A stretch of 64,000 bases of DNA from Cycas panzhihuaensis (lineage: Eukaryota > Cycadophyta): positions 74,159,741 through 74,223,740 of the forward strand of contig CM041465.1 of NCBI GenBank assembly GCA_023213395.1, given 5' to 3'. A program made the translations under genes and the position numbers. Below, piece after piece: positions 52,249 through 64,000 of the stretch (the stretch's first letter is position 1; each line of letters starts with the position of its first letter). The notes under the pieces are model-generated. The model was given only the letters and a program-made list of their open reading frames with translations, was not told where the DNA came from and made no database searches.

Positions 52249-52677
52249 TGTTAGTGATAGTTAACTTAGGTTAACTATATACTTAATGCTTTATTACGGG
52301 ATAGTTATCATGAACAGGTATGACAAAGGCATGAATCCTTGTATGAACATGTATGATGAAGAGTTGTATCCATATGTGAAGGGTTATAATACTATTTTAG
52401 GGTATATTTATATGTACCCCCTTTCTATTCGAATCAATCAACTTAGATCAATCTAATCTCATTATATCTACTTGTATTCTATCTCACCATTGAACACTTT
52501 ATATTGTCGTAATATTTTAATATAATAAACATTATATTGGTGGGTTTTATCTCTTAGAAGTTTCTCATAATAAATTAGGTGTATGATTCTCTTTATGAAT
52601 ATTCTTGGCGTGTAACAATCCTACCTCTAGTTGGCTTAATAATTGACTTACAACTTGTATATACACAAAACTTTACA
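52249..52677 (+). repeat. 3' LTR of element F
   Basis: Partner of 48093-48522. It ends cttttaca-like (actttaca) immediately before the TSD atact. Confidence 0.95.
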
Positions 52678-52682
52678 ATACT

Positions 52683-53292
52683 AATGGCTGAGTGGTAGGA
52701 GAAGGTATACTAGTACTTAACAAGTTCAAGCTAGGATGACTATTAACTTTGTGTTATAAGGTAAAGTAATAGAGATATGTTTCTAAAGTTTTATTGAAAA
52801 CCTTAGATTACTTATTGATTTGAGGATGATAATTCAAGCTCATATCAAATAAGATGGCCAAGGTATGAACAAGTTCTTACCAGAATGAGCTAGTGAATTT
52901 AAGATCTTAGTCATATACAATTATTGAAAGGAATCCATAGAGGTAGAAAATAGATTGAATGTATGTTTTGGTAAGCTAAATAATCTTATAGGAGGTGTGT
53001 TTTGGTAGAAAATAAATATAGTTTATTAGCCTATCTATAATGACCTAGATGTAGTTGAATATAATAGATAATATAAGGCTCATGATAATGTCCATTACAA
53101 CATCTTTTTATTTATCATAAAAAATATGTAAGGATTTAAGCAACCCCAATCGGGCCCTTGTATTGATTTTGTTTCACTAGTATATGAATCATTTTATCAC
53201 AAATGTAGGAATTATTATTTTCATACATGACTAATAAAAATTAAAGTGAATACAGTGCTAGGTTTTATCAAAACTTGAGTGATTATTGAGAG
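52683..53292 (-). pseudogene. Element H integrase core
   Basis: The minus-strand frame reads 'KDVVMDIIMSLILS', 'VIIDRLINYIYFLP', 'IFYLYGFLSIIV', 'DLKFTSSFW', 'NYHPQINK', 'TLETYL' and 'FSYHSAISMS'. This is the D,D-35-E integrase core pattern of Ty3/gypsy; the first Asp (MD) and second Asp (D of the D-LKF block) positions are visible. It joins 47461-48087 in frame once F is removed. Confidence 0.85.
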
Positions 53293-53297
53293 GGGAG

Positions 53298-53837
53298 TAT
53301 AAGAATATAGAATTTCATTCTAATACCATATTAAAATGTACTCATTATGCACAGTAGAAATATATCAAAGATGTATAATAAATTAATCATATCACGAGGA
53401 ATGTATACAAATAACATAATATAAGATAAGCATGTTAAGTATTAATATGAATATAAAGTAATATTATCATAATGAATAATGACTATGTACGATAAGGGAT
53501 AATAAATTTATACATGAAAAACCCAATATGAGAAAAACCATAGGAAAAGGTTATAGTTTGGAGCTCCTCTTTATGATATCAAATAATTATATCTCTAAGT
53601 CAATCTTTCCTTTTTAATCATTTCTCAAGCTCTTAAGTAGTATATGTACATATTTATAGATATGTCACCTCATGAATAACCTATAATATCTCTTAAACCT
53701 TTTAATTATTTAATAGAATGTTTACATGAATAATTATGCATATCACATCTATTAATGCTTTTGGTGAATGGAATTTTATATAGGTCGACTATATCATGTT
53801 AAACACTAAATATATGAAAGTATCATATAGTTCAACA
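53298..53837 (-). repeat. 3' LTR of element G
   Basis: Minus-strand start TGTTGAACTATATG. It matches 56183-56724 over its length (ctaataccatattaaaatgt, catcaaagatgtataataaa-like, gagctcctcttta, atttatagatatgtca). Confidence 0.93.
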
Positions 53838-56170
53838 CTCACCCTTAATGTCTAATATATTCAATTTGTAATCTTTAAGTCTTCAATCAGCCTTAGTCAT
53901 GTATTGATGAGTTTTCTATATATTAGAATTTATAAACTTGTATCAAAATATGCATAAAGCTCTATCACCTATAACTTATCAATTTATTTATTAATATCAT
54001 GTTTGTTTTCTATAAGTAATTAATTTATAAATATTTATAGTCAATTATGTTTATCAATGACTAACTATGAGTATTTATGACTAACCACTTATAAATTTGC
54101 ATATAATTATTATCAACTAAATAACTAATCTCAATTTCATGACTTTTACTTATTATGTTTATATGAAGTTCTCTCCTTAATAACTTTATATCTTCATCTA
54201 TAAAGCTACTATAAACATCAACATTATCAATCTCTCATCTTAATAATCTCATGAATAAAAATGATTACTGATGTTCATATAAAATAATAACCATTTACCA
54301 AAATATATTGGTAACTAGCCACTATAATTGCTAATTCTCTAAGATGTATTTCTTATACGAGGCTCATTAGAAAATAAAAAATAACACTTAGTTATTAGGC
54401 AAAATATTATTACAAAAGTAGCATAAAATATCTCACCTCTTGCACATTGGAATAACAACATAATATCTATGTTATATAAGAGTAGCTTATGAAACCTTTT
54501 TCTTGTCTCTTATGTACAAGATAACCTTGTATGTTTTCTTTATTTATGTATATATTTTTATAACTTTCTTTTGTCAAATAATAAATAACATAATGACATC
54601 GACAAATCAATAATTTAAACATACTAATTCTAGGAATAGGGCATACACTTTGCTAAGTTAAGTTAGTTGTAATAAGATAATATAAATAGTGTGTTCTCAT
54701 ACCTCTTATTATATATACTAAGTTAGATTTCTTACTAATAAACATATATCATATACTAACTAAACTCCTTAACATTTGAACTTAGTATTCTGAGTAATTA
54801 ATATATGAGACTACTCCATGTCTCATAAATAAGTAAAAAATATCAACATCTTAATTACCTTTTAATATCAACTGCAAATAAGTTGGGCCCTTCATTAATA
54901 AATATCAGGTAGTGTCATCAATCTCATTTATTCATTCAACAATAAATAAGTGATCATTGCATTTGATTAGTATTGTACACCACTAAATCAAATGTGATAA
55001 GTACAAAGGGGGATTTTTATCATGTTTAGCATATTTAAGATACCCATAATAATTTTACTTCAAATACATTTAACATCATTAATTTTTCATCAATTTTAAG
55101 CCTTAAACTATTATAAATAAGCCTTTATCTAATTAATTTTAAATGAAACTTGCCTATTCTTTCATAATTTATAATTAATCTCACCACAATGATCTTATGA
55201 ACCTTTAATAACATCAAAATATACTAAAACAAATTTTAAATTGCTAAAAAACTCCATCTTTTATGAAATCAAAATCACTTAACTTTATCCTTTAAAATCA
55301 CTATTATTTGAACTTTAGAATATGTCTTATGATTACTTAGTTTAACTATCTTGAAATTCTCTAATAATATAATTGATGGTGCAAAAAATAGATACTCCAG
55401 TGAAAAGTTATGACTAAAAAAGTATTAGGATGTTATAAAAAATTATGCAGCCTTTAAGAAATGTTATTTAGCTCCCTTTTATTCGGCTCTTGGTCATATT
55501 AGCTCCTCTATATAATTGATTGTTGATGGCTTAGTGACTTATCACTTTACTTCACAAAATATTCAAATTTAATTAAATGTATCAAAACATCATGTCCACT
55601 TAATAACACATACCTCTTTATTTTGCCGTATATTAATTAGTATAAGATTGTTGCCTATTTTATATATATTGATGGGATACTAAATCTTCATATCATTTAA
55701 TATACCTAAGTGTAGTTTTTGTTAATTATGAGATTATGTGAGACAGTTAGTCTCACAAAATCTCAATTACTTCTAAAAGGGGACAACTTGTACTAATAAA
55801 TGCAACTAGTAATAGTTTCTTGTCTTCTTTTTATCAACTTCGTGGACTAATTTTAAACTTTCATGTTTTATGAATATGACACCAACTTGCTAAAATAAAT
55901 ATCCACATAAATTATTAATTAACATACTATTAGTTTGTTATCATTCATTTTGATATAATTTTATCTCTTGTATGTGGCTTTGAATCATATTTATTATGCC
56001 CCAAAATCACAGTCATATGTCAGTGGTATAATTGAATTTTAACTTATCAAAATACACCTCAAATTAGCTTCTATATTGGCTCATAGACTAGCTCTAGAAC
56101 TAGCTTGACTAGGTCATCAATTGGCTCATAGAGGCTTACTAACCATTTCCATAAGATCTTTTACAACATG

Positions 56171-56182
56171 GATCTAATATCA
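56171..56182 (-). other. Primer binding site of element G (degraded)
   Basis: gatctaatatca is the complement of TGATATTAGATC, three to four transitions from TGGTATCAGAGC, directly next to the LTR. Confidence 0.7.
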
Positions 56183-56724
56183 TGTAAGAATATAAAATTT
56201 TATTCTAATACCATATTAAAATGTACTCATTATATACAACATAAGTATATCAAAGATGTATAATAAATCAATCATATCATGAGAAATATATATAAATCAT
56301 GTAATATAAGATAAACATACTAAGTAATAATACAAAGATAAAGTAATATCACCATAATGAATAATGAGCATGCATGCACAATAAGGGTTAATAAATTTAT
56401 ATGTAGAAAACCTAATATGGAAAAAACCATGGTAGAAGATTAAAGTTAGGAGCTCCTCTTTATAATATTATATAATTACATATCTAAGTCAATCTTCCTT
56501 TCCTAATCATTTTTCAAGTTTTTAAGTGGTATGTGTATATTTATAGATATGTCACGTCATAAATAGCCTATAATATCTCTTGATCCCTTTTATTATCCAA
56601 CATGATGTTTATATGAATAATTGTACATATCAAATCTATCAATAATTTTCATGATTGATATTTTATGTGGGTCCACTATATCATATTAAACATTAAATAT
56701 ATGAAACGATCACATATTTCAGTA
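56183..56724 (-). repeat. 5' LTR of element G
   Basis: Partner of 53298-53837. On the minus strand it starts TACTGAAATATG, where TGTTGAA is expected, so the terminal TG has itself mutated. Confidence 0.93.
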
Positions 56725-56729
56725 GGGAG

Positions 56730-58800
56730 AAGTGGCATTTAGATAGGATTCAAGAAATAAAAGGAAAAGTAGGACAAAAAGAAATATAATTTTTATATAC
56801 TAGGAGGATAATATTGAGAGATTATTCCTTTGGGTAAGGGATTTTGCTAACCATTGGGCATAATTTAGTTCACTCTAGTTGGTAGTTGCTAAAGTCCATA
56901 AGCCATGTGGTTTTCAATTGAGAGATTAGCTGAATCATGGGCTTGAGGGGTTATTATGAGAGGGTATTAGTAACAATATTATCTTTCCTATTTTTATACA
57001 TTATAGTAAAGTCAAACACCTATATATAGTTGTGCCACTTAGCTTATTCCTTTGATAGGACTAGTTGATCAAGGAGGCTTTGAAGGCTATGATGATTTGT
57101 AAGAATGGTAAATGTTGACCTGAGGAGATATTATCACCACTTGTTGATTGCATTTAGGATGGCCTTCATCTCTTTTTATTAGGTAGATAAATAACATTCA
57201 TGGTCCTTTATCTTATAATTTTCAAAGACAATCATATGGAAGTTCTACATAAGTATAACTCCTAATTCAAATCTTAAGGCATCACATTCCAATTAGAATG
57301 ATTAAGAAAAATTTAGAGTGGTAAGAACTAGGGTCAAGGCCATAATGGCTTTGAGGTATTTAAATACATCCCCAGTAGATAAGGACCATTAGAAGGAGTC
57401 CTTGTAGAGAAAATTAGATAGTAGGCCAATAATAGAGGTATAATTATAGATGAATCATCTATAAAAACCCATAAGATCAAGGAAGGCATGAAGATATACT
57501 ATTTTTTTTGGTGTAGGCATGTTATGATAGTGGAGATTTTGTCTAGGTCAACTTGAACACCTTTTATTGAGATGATGTATCCTAAGTATTACAACTTTAT
57601 CTTTCTAAATTTGCACTTTAATAACTTAGCATAAAGTTTTTATTAAGAAAGGATTTAGAAAATGTTTTCCAAATACTTAAGATGGAGGGGTATACTAGAG
57701 TTGTAGACAAGTATATCATTAGAAAATATAATATAAATTTATGTAGGTATGGTGCAAATATCCTATTTATGAGAGAATTCATAGGTGGTAATGGCATTCT
57801 AAATATCAAAAGGCATGATTTGAAACTCAAAGTGATCATGATATATGCAAAATATTATTTTATGGCAATCTTCTAGGTGATTGGTATCTAATAATGCCTT
57901 GATTGAAGATCAAGTTTAGAAAATATAGTTACACTATGGATTTCATCAAGCATATCATCAATCCTAGGTATTAGGATTTTATTTTAAATTGTAATCTTGT
58001 TAAGATCTCTATAGTTCATACACAAGTGAAAGGAATCATCTTTTTTCTAAATTAGAATAATTAGAGCTATATAAATACTCTTACTAGGTTGTATAACTCT
58101 TATGTCCATAAGTTCAATTGTTATCCTTTGAATCTCATTCTTTTAAAAGTATGAGTTCTATTATGGCCTGAGGCTAATTAGATCATGAGGGTGATTGAGC
58201 TTAGTTGAGTGGTAGAATCCATGATCTAAGGGAGTGGTGGTGAGGATGGATGTAAATATAGATTGATATTTGATGATTGGATTTTGGATATCAAGGTTAG
58301 GTGTGCCTTATGCTTTAATATTATTAATATGAACTATATATCATATACTATTATTTAAGTGTCAATGTAATATTCTAGGAGAAATAAGCTTATTGGGGGG
58401 AGTCTATATCCCATAGAGTTTATGGGTTTACCCACGATTGTCTTTAAATAATATGAATGGGTTATTTATAAAATGATTTATACAGTATATATCTAGTGTT
58501 TAGAGCCATTAGAGTCTAAATATGGTATTGGACCCACTTATAGACAAGGCATAGAAGTTTGAGATTAGAGTGTATAAGCCTATTTGAATTTGTAGGTTCT
58601 TTATTATACTTATATAATGGAGAAAGAGATGACCAATTATGTAATAAGTAAATCTAAATTTGGATATAATATGTAAATTAAGTTATCGAGCTAAGGATAT
58701 GCTAATAAAGTTTAATAGAATGCCACTATTAATGAGAAGAGTAATTGGTGTTTGTCTAAGTGTTACTTTAACACATAGAGGTTATAAACATGACATAGAA
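56730..58800 (-). pseudogene. Element H RT and RNase H
   Basis: Minus-strand gypsy RT: 'QPSKSIYIALIILI', 'DSFHLCMNYRDLNKI', 'IDDMLDEIHSVTIFSKLDLQ', 'FRMPLPPMNSLINRIFAPYL' (57618-57839), then 'KFILYF' followed by a frame slip through the YxDD position, so the catalytic motif is not readable. RNase H similarity follows leftward to about 56760, ending at the G insertion. Protease should lie at about 58300-58950 but is not recognisable. Confidence 0.8.
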
Positions 58801-58989
58801 GAGGTAACCGATAGTGAGGCCTTAATTACTTATGGTGAGGAGGGATCTTAGGGAGGTATCTCATCAACATCTTAGTTAGGCTCATCATGGTCGGTATCAT
58901 AGTTATCTTCCAAATCAACATTAATAGTACATATCATCCTTTTTTATTTGTACACTCTATTATGACTGGGGGACTATTTCTTTGAGTAT

Positions 58990-60005
58990 TTTATATAGAG
59001 ACTGGCTTTCATCCTTCTGCTTACTTCATCTAAAGGAACATAGACTAGACATGAGGAAGGTATAGTTATGGATGGTTGTTACTGGCTGAACTCTCATAGA
59101 TATGGCCATTGTCCTATGAACCATGTGAAATGGTACAACTAGAATCTTATCAAAATAAGGTTGGTGATCTTCTATAAACTTTGCTTCTATTGCCTTATCC
59201 ATGATGATGGCATCCCTTAGAGTTGAAAGGGTAAGTGCCTTCAAGTGAATTTGAAGATGCTTTCTCAGTCCTGATGTGTATATTTTAATGATTGTTAGGT
59301 AGTTAAGTTACTAAGAAACTATGTTAAAGAGAACTTAAAACTCTTCTACGTATGTTTTAACCATCATAGTTTTCTTTAACTGAGTGAGTTGGTTGAAGAA
59401 GGATTTATTCTAAGTGTCCTCATATTGTTCAAAGAAATTCTTATAAAGGAGGGCCTATATCTGAATAAAATTTTTCTTTTTGTCACCAACAAAACCAATG
59501 GTAGACCTTGCCTTCTAAGTAGATGGAAGTAAAGGTTAATTACTCATCAGGGGCCATAGGGTTAAGAATGAAATATGACTTGAGATTACTAATTTAACTT
59601 CTATCCAAGTCCCTATTAAGATGGGGATGAAATATAGGTATATTAATCTTTTGGTGTCATGGTTTTTGCCTTAGTATTAATAATGATGGTATTGGTGGAG
59701 GTGATATATGTATCAAGTTTTAGGAAGAGGGTGCATTAGCTATAGTTTTTGAAATTTTGACTAGCTCAGCAATGACATGTACCATCCATGCTATGAAATT
59801 ATTAGTCATGAATGTGAGGTTATTATTGACATTAACAATATATTTAGATAAGTCATCTTTTATTTGTATAATTTTGGTATTTAAGTCAGTGACTTATGCT
59901 TCAAGTGCTTGGATATTTTTAGTTTGTGTGGGGGTCCTTATACTTATATCTACTATTTCTATGAACCACTATGAAAAAGATGGGAATGTAGCTAAGAGGG
60001 ATTAA
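58990..60005 (-). pseudogene. Element H gag
   Basis: Minus-strand Ty3/gypsy gag. The N-terminal part at right has a heptad-like coiled-coil segment ('NIQALEA', 'VTDLNTKIIQIKDDL', about 59830-59960). The central Retrotrans_gag block follows ('ISNLKSYFILNPMAPDE', 'FFEQYEDT', 'SFFNQLTQLKKTMMVKTYVE', about 59330-59600), then 'LRKHLQIHLKALTLSTLRDA' (59026-59260). Stops are scattered TAA/TAG. No CCHC box was found. The start codon was not fixed. Confidence 0.75.
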
Positions 60006-61949
60006 GGGGAGAGGAAAGGGTCACTAAGAAAAGGGATGAGAAAGTAAGAATAAGATCCAAGAGGTGGGACTAATATAGAAGGGTGGGGGGTGGAGATGTC
60101 TATAGTCTATTAACCTCCTAGGCATAAATATATATAGCTAGTATGAAAACTAGGTAATAACCCCACTTAGTTCATTGTGATAAGCTCATCAAAATGACAC
60201 GTGAGATTATGTGTAATTTTTGGGTTAATCACATTTTTAGTATAACTAAAAACATGATGAAACATAAAGTAAAAATCTTATCATTTAATTACCAAAGTCA
60301 AATTTTATCAAAAAATCTTGAATCAAATTGACTTGATTAATAAAAAAGCAACCTAGAAGGGGTGAAAACTTAAACACAAGCCCAAAAATCATAAAAAAAT
60401 AACAAGTTTAAATATAAAATCAAGAGAAAAAGACTAAAGCAAGGAAATATTTCAAGAAAAAAAGGTGAGTCAAAATGGTCTAAAAGATGGGATTATGTTG
60501 CTATAGTTTAAGTCATTAGCAAGTAGAAACATAATAGTAAAATCATTATCATCTAACATAAATCATTCACAAGATTAATACCATATATCATCAAAACTAA
60601 ATGTGATCTAACATAATAGAAAACAAACTTAAAATTAATCAATTAAATATAGATTAAACAAGATATTTGTTAATGAAATATATAAAGATTAATTAAGGGC
60701 CAAGTTTTAGTGAAACATTTACCCCCTTGGCACTTGAAGCTCCTACTTCAAAAGAGGAGTAGGATGGTGAAAGGTGATAATGATTCACAATAAAGGTTTT
60801 CTCAAAAGGTAATGAATTTGAATAAGGTATGTAGATGATGGAAGGCTAGTCTGAAAACGGTACTAAAATGAAACTAAAGTAAACCTTGACTTCACTAAAA
60901 TAATAAGCTAAAGGTATTGCCAAAATGCTTATCAAATAGAAAGGGCTTAAAAGGTATAATACCATAAGATTGCCCATAGGTAAGATGGGGCTTATGATCC
61001 TTTTTCACTTTGAAGAACTATGAATGATACCCATAAACTAGATGAGGCTTACACTTACTTAATTAAAAACAACACTAAAAATGACCATAAACTACATGGG
61101 GCTTAGTATCTTAAATGGTCATAGTTTGTCTCTCATTAACTAAGTCTTGAAGGAAAGCCCTTTCGCCAAAGCATAAAGGAAGGACTATTATATTTTTTGG
61201 GCTTATTAATAGGTGATTTTTTGAAGCCTTCTATCATAATTTTTGCTCATTAATGGGTAAAACAGATTCAAAGCTTATCGATGACCATGAGAAGGATTAA
61301 AATGGATGTTAAGATATCATGAGATACCATATTTAGGTCATCAAAATGCATAAAAAATAAGGTTAATGATAACTCTAATTGATGAAAGATATACCAATTC
61401 TTACATTTAGGAACAATCTATCTATGAGTAATTATTAAAGGAAGATAAAACCAACCTAGATAGATGAAATGGAGATAAGAAAATTTTTTGCTTAAAAAAC
61501 AAAGAAGAGCTGCCATTTTATATTAAAAAATGATCATGTTTAGTTTCATTTTCATGAGTGAGAGTTGAAAAAAGGATGACTTAGAGGGCCTACTTTTTAG
61601 ATTTTCGAGACGATTAGAGACTATTTAGATAAGAGATTAGCTCCAAGAGGTGTGGATTAAGGAGATGCACTACGGGGCTAGATATTAGGTGAGTCTTCTT
61701 TATAATTATTTTTTAAACTTTTTTTTTTTGTAAAAAATATAATGATGTAAGGGTTACAAATATGGAAACTTAATTAAAAGCATGGCCAAGGAATTAAAAA
61801 AGTGGTTTTATAATTTAAAACAAAATTTAGAAGATCACATTTTTTACAAAGAAATTACATTTTTAATTATGTTGTCACATTTTTCACTATGTTATTGTAT
61901 TTTTGATTTTGAATGAAAAAAATAAACAAATAAATTCAAAAGTCAAAAT
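60006..61949. other. AT-rich noncoding DNA right of H
   Basis: This should hold the 5' leader and LTR of H, but no primer site or LTR partner was found. A possible polypurine tract and LTR start occur at 60714-60728 (minus AAGGGGGTAAA then TGTTTCAC), hinting at another minus element. Three spaced copies of a motif like ataaactagatggggctta lie at about 60978, 61034 and 61087. Confidence 0.4.
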
Positions 61950-63720
61950 TATAATCTAACTTGATTGTTTTTACTATGATGTAGCCTTTGGAGAGGATAA
62001 AGTCCTGAGAAAATAGGGAATTAGCGATTGAGGAGTTGGATAACCAAATTATTGAGGAGGATTGGGACCTATTAAGGAGATATAGGCTATCTTGGATAAG
62101 TGGGTCGACCTAACTAGTTATAGAGTACAATATTTTACATAACTTTATCAGTTTTTAGATCCCAAGGAGGAATGTATTTGTGGTACATATAATTAGAGAT
62201 ATTTAGATTACTCCTAAAGACATTGGGAGGATTTTAGAAGTTAGTTAGCATTGAGAGAGGATCAGACTAAATAAGGTGGTCAATGATGAGTCCACGATCA
62301 ATTTGGTCCTCATGGGATATTGATTGAGGAGATGAGGACATCAGAGGGGATATATGTGATACGAAAGATCATTATCTTAATCATTATATTCAGGATTACA
62401 AGGACCTAAAACTTCATGGGGTTCCCTACATGGTAGGTTGGGGTAATCAAGAGATGTGAGGAGGGGTCTAGGATGAATTAGGGTTAGTATATAGTAGATA
62501 GAATATGCATCTAGTTATCTAGGATTAGAAGACAGGGTCAAGGAGGTTCTTCTTATAGTTTGATCCTTATATATTGGTTATATGACAATATCCCATTAAT
62601 GAAGTTGGGTGGATTACTAAGAGAGCTAACTATTATGGATCTAGGGATGAATAGATGGCACATAAGATCCTAAATCCATAGTAGATTAGTTATAGTAACA
62701 ATAGAGTACACATAGTCCTCTATTAAGTTAGATGACCAAGAGATAGTTGGTAAAGGACCCATATGGGGGGTTGTTGATATGGAGTGATGACAAGGTAGAT
62801 ATGGCTAAAAAAATAGTAGTAGAGGAGACTTCTAGTGCAACTAGAGGGAGAGGGAGTGGGAGAAGGAGAGGAGGTAGAGGAAGAGGTGATGGGGTATAGC
62901 ATCTAGCTAGTTAAGGTTATAAAGGAGAGAGGGTGAGCCATCAACTAGTGGAGGTGGAAGAGGAGGTAGGGATATGTTCTAAGAAATAGGTGGAGCACAA
63001 GGTGGTGACAGAGGAGGCTCCATATAGAGTATAGAATAGGTTTATGAGATGGCCAGGGAAAAGTAGGAGATGGGAGTAGAGGAGGAGAGGGAAAGCCTCC
63101 TTAAGTGGCTCCCTAAGAGCCTCAAGAAGAAGAGACCTTCCAACCAACAAAGAAGATAGTGACAGAGCTATCGAGAGGTAGAAAGTAGGTAGGAGGAGGA
63201 TAACCAATAGGTATGTTTATTATTATATATTTTGGATATGATTGATTTTTTATTTCTTAATTATGAACCTTTTCTATAGAAGATTGATCATGATTGATAT
63301 GTTTTTATAGATAGGTAAGGAGAGCCTAACTCTCTCAAAGATCTAGAGGATATTGGATCTAATCTTTCCTTATGTATCTATATTAGAAGAGCCTCTAATG
63401 TGGAATATCATCAATTTCACATTATTGGGAAATCAAATTAAGTAATTTAGTCATACGTTACAGGCTTAAGACATGATCTAGGACATGCAGATAGAGTTGA
63501 GGTTCTATGAGTTAGAGCTCAAGGTAGCAGAGGTCGAGTAGCATCATCTATAAAGGATGATATTGGTGTAGGATAGGGGTCAAGTTACTCCTTTAGAGAG
63601 TACCACAATATAGTAGGGGAGACAACTTCCACTAAGGAGGAAGTTGATGCATGGGCAGACTCCAAGTAGAGGCAAGAGGCTAGAGCTAGGAGGACAGGGT
63701 AGATCTCACTAGAGCTTATA
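61950..63720 (+). pseudogene. Decayed frame J with Arg/Gly-rich tract and coiled coil
   Basis: Plus-strand remnants, purine-rich and unlike the neighbours. First block 61990-62325: 'EELDNQIIEEDWDLLRRYRL', then 'IPRRNVFVVHIIRDI' and 'TPKDIGRILEVS'. Second block about 62370-62650: 'YIVDRICI', then 'LSRIRRQGQGGSSYSLILIY'. Third block 62840-63200: an Arg/Gly-rich tract 'TRGRGSGRRRGGRGRG', followed by Glu/Lys-rich helical sequence. A further helical stretch 63475-63560 has 'MQIELRFYELELKVAEVE'. Stops are TAG/TAA/TGA at plausible Gln or Trp sites, and some frame changes separate blocks. The layout loosely recalls plant transposon-associated N-terminal proteins, but I do not recognise the family. 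Confidence 0.4.
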
Positions 63721-64000
63721 GAGATGAACATATTTTGTATATAGAGAGGGGATGAGAGGGTGATATGAGGTATTTTGCTAGCCTCATATGTTGTATCATG
63801 AGTCATATGGTGACAAATGTATTGTATATTGACCATGTTCCATATTTATTTATATATTGATCATTTTAGTTATAATTTAACATATGTGATTAGATCATTG
63901 TCTCTAAACTCTTTCCCCATTTTTAATCCATGTTTTATATATTATACATGATATACATTCATCAGTGTGAATGTTCATCAAAGCATATGTTTTTTTTTTT
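63721..64000. other. AT-rich flank, nothing recognised
   Basis: No coding frame. The window ends in a T-run of ten bases. Confidence 0.5.

Larger units (their letters stand above)
48093..52677 (+). mobile_element. Copia-type element F, deleted and non-autonomous
   Basis: An element of 4585 bp with about 430-bp LTRs (48093-48522 and 52249-52677), a primer site at 48524, a polypurine tract ending at 52248 and a perfect TSD. The internal region of about 3.7 kb holds gag and a short integrase remnant. Protease, most of integrase, RT and RNase H are not recognisable; a different reading frame fills the 3' third. It is inserted in the integrase of H. Confidence 0.93.
48088..52682. repeat. Target site duplication ATACT of element F
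   Basis: atact at 48088-48092 and again at 52678-52682, exactly bracketing the two LTRs of F. The perfect pentamer fixes the element boundaries. Confidence 0.95.
53298..56724 (-). mobile_element. Non-coding LTR element G
   Basis: A 3427-bp element with LTRs of 540 and 542 bp (53298-53837 and 56183-56724) and a perfect 5-bp target duplication gggag (53293-53297 and 56725-56729). A degraded primer site (56171-56182, minus TGATATTAGATC) and a polypurine-like TTAAGGGTGAG before the left LTR show it is in minus orientation. The internal 2.3 kb is AT-rich with no coding similarity, so it is a LARD-like derivative that would need proteins from another element. It is inserted in H between RNase H and integrase. 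Confidence 0.9.
47461..60005 (-). mobile_element. Ty3/gypsy element H with chromodomain, split by F and G
   Basis: Minus-strand coding remnants run from gag at the right (60005) to an integrase C-terminal chromodomain at the left (47461), the order expected for Ty3/gypsy. F interrupts the integrase (48088-52682), and G lies between RNase H and integrase (53293-56729). Removing F with one target copy restores the integrase frame. The chromodomain suggests the chromovirus group. LTRs were not identified with certainty. Confidence 0.82.

Noticed and set aside
57682-57876. 64-codon plus frame
   Set aside because: Antisense shadow of the H reverse transcriptase frame.

Overview
The window looks like intergenic DNA from a large, repeat-rich plant nuclear genome. 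It is AT-rich and dominated by old LTR retrotransposons with tRNA-Met-type primer binding sites. It also holds a plant DUF547-type pseudogene, a tRNA-derived SINE and a chromodomain Ty3/gypsy element. A gymnosperm-like genome would fit the depth of decay and nesting, but the species cannot be told from the sequence. No intact protein-coding gene could be supported.

Layout: 1-266 is a compound TA/CA microsatellite. 267-5540 is AT-rich DNA with small tandem repeats. 5541-5870 is a well-preserved SINE with 19-bp target duplications. 5871-12400 is richer in GC and CpG and looks low-copy, with no gene I can recognise. 13620-14185 is a dispersed repeat (L1), followed by a decayed DUF547 pseudogene on the minus strand (14236-15013).

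15196-46402 is a nest of Ty1/copia elements. A (plus, 15196-19143) is truncated in reverse transcriptase (RT). D (plus) is split into 19950-23390 and 38235-39015 by element B (minus, 23391-38234). B is split in its gag by element C (minus, 27621-35379), the best preserved. E (minus, about 39280-46402) follows. A second copy of the dispersed repeat (L2) lies at 46405-46990.

47414-60005 is a minus-strand Ty3/gypsy element H (gag, RT, integrase, chromodomain). It is split by F (plus, 48093-52677, copia-type and deleted, TSD ATACT) and by G (minus, 53298-56724, no coding capacity, TSD GGGAG). 61950-63720 holds a decayed plus-strand reading frame (J) with an Arg/Gly-rich tract and a likely coiled coil, family not identified.

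The recurring signal is C-to-T (G-to-A) decay. Stops sit where CAA, CAG, CGA or TGG are expected. Zinc-knuckle Cys and His codons have become Tyr, the catalytic Asp pair of one RT has become Asn-Asn, and one gag start codon has become ATA. This is what long-term cytosine methylation and deamination would leave, and it agrees with the nesting order, in which the innermost element C has the most similar LTRs. Percentages, database family names and dates were not computed.
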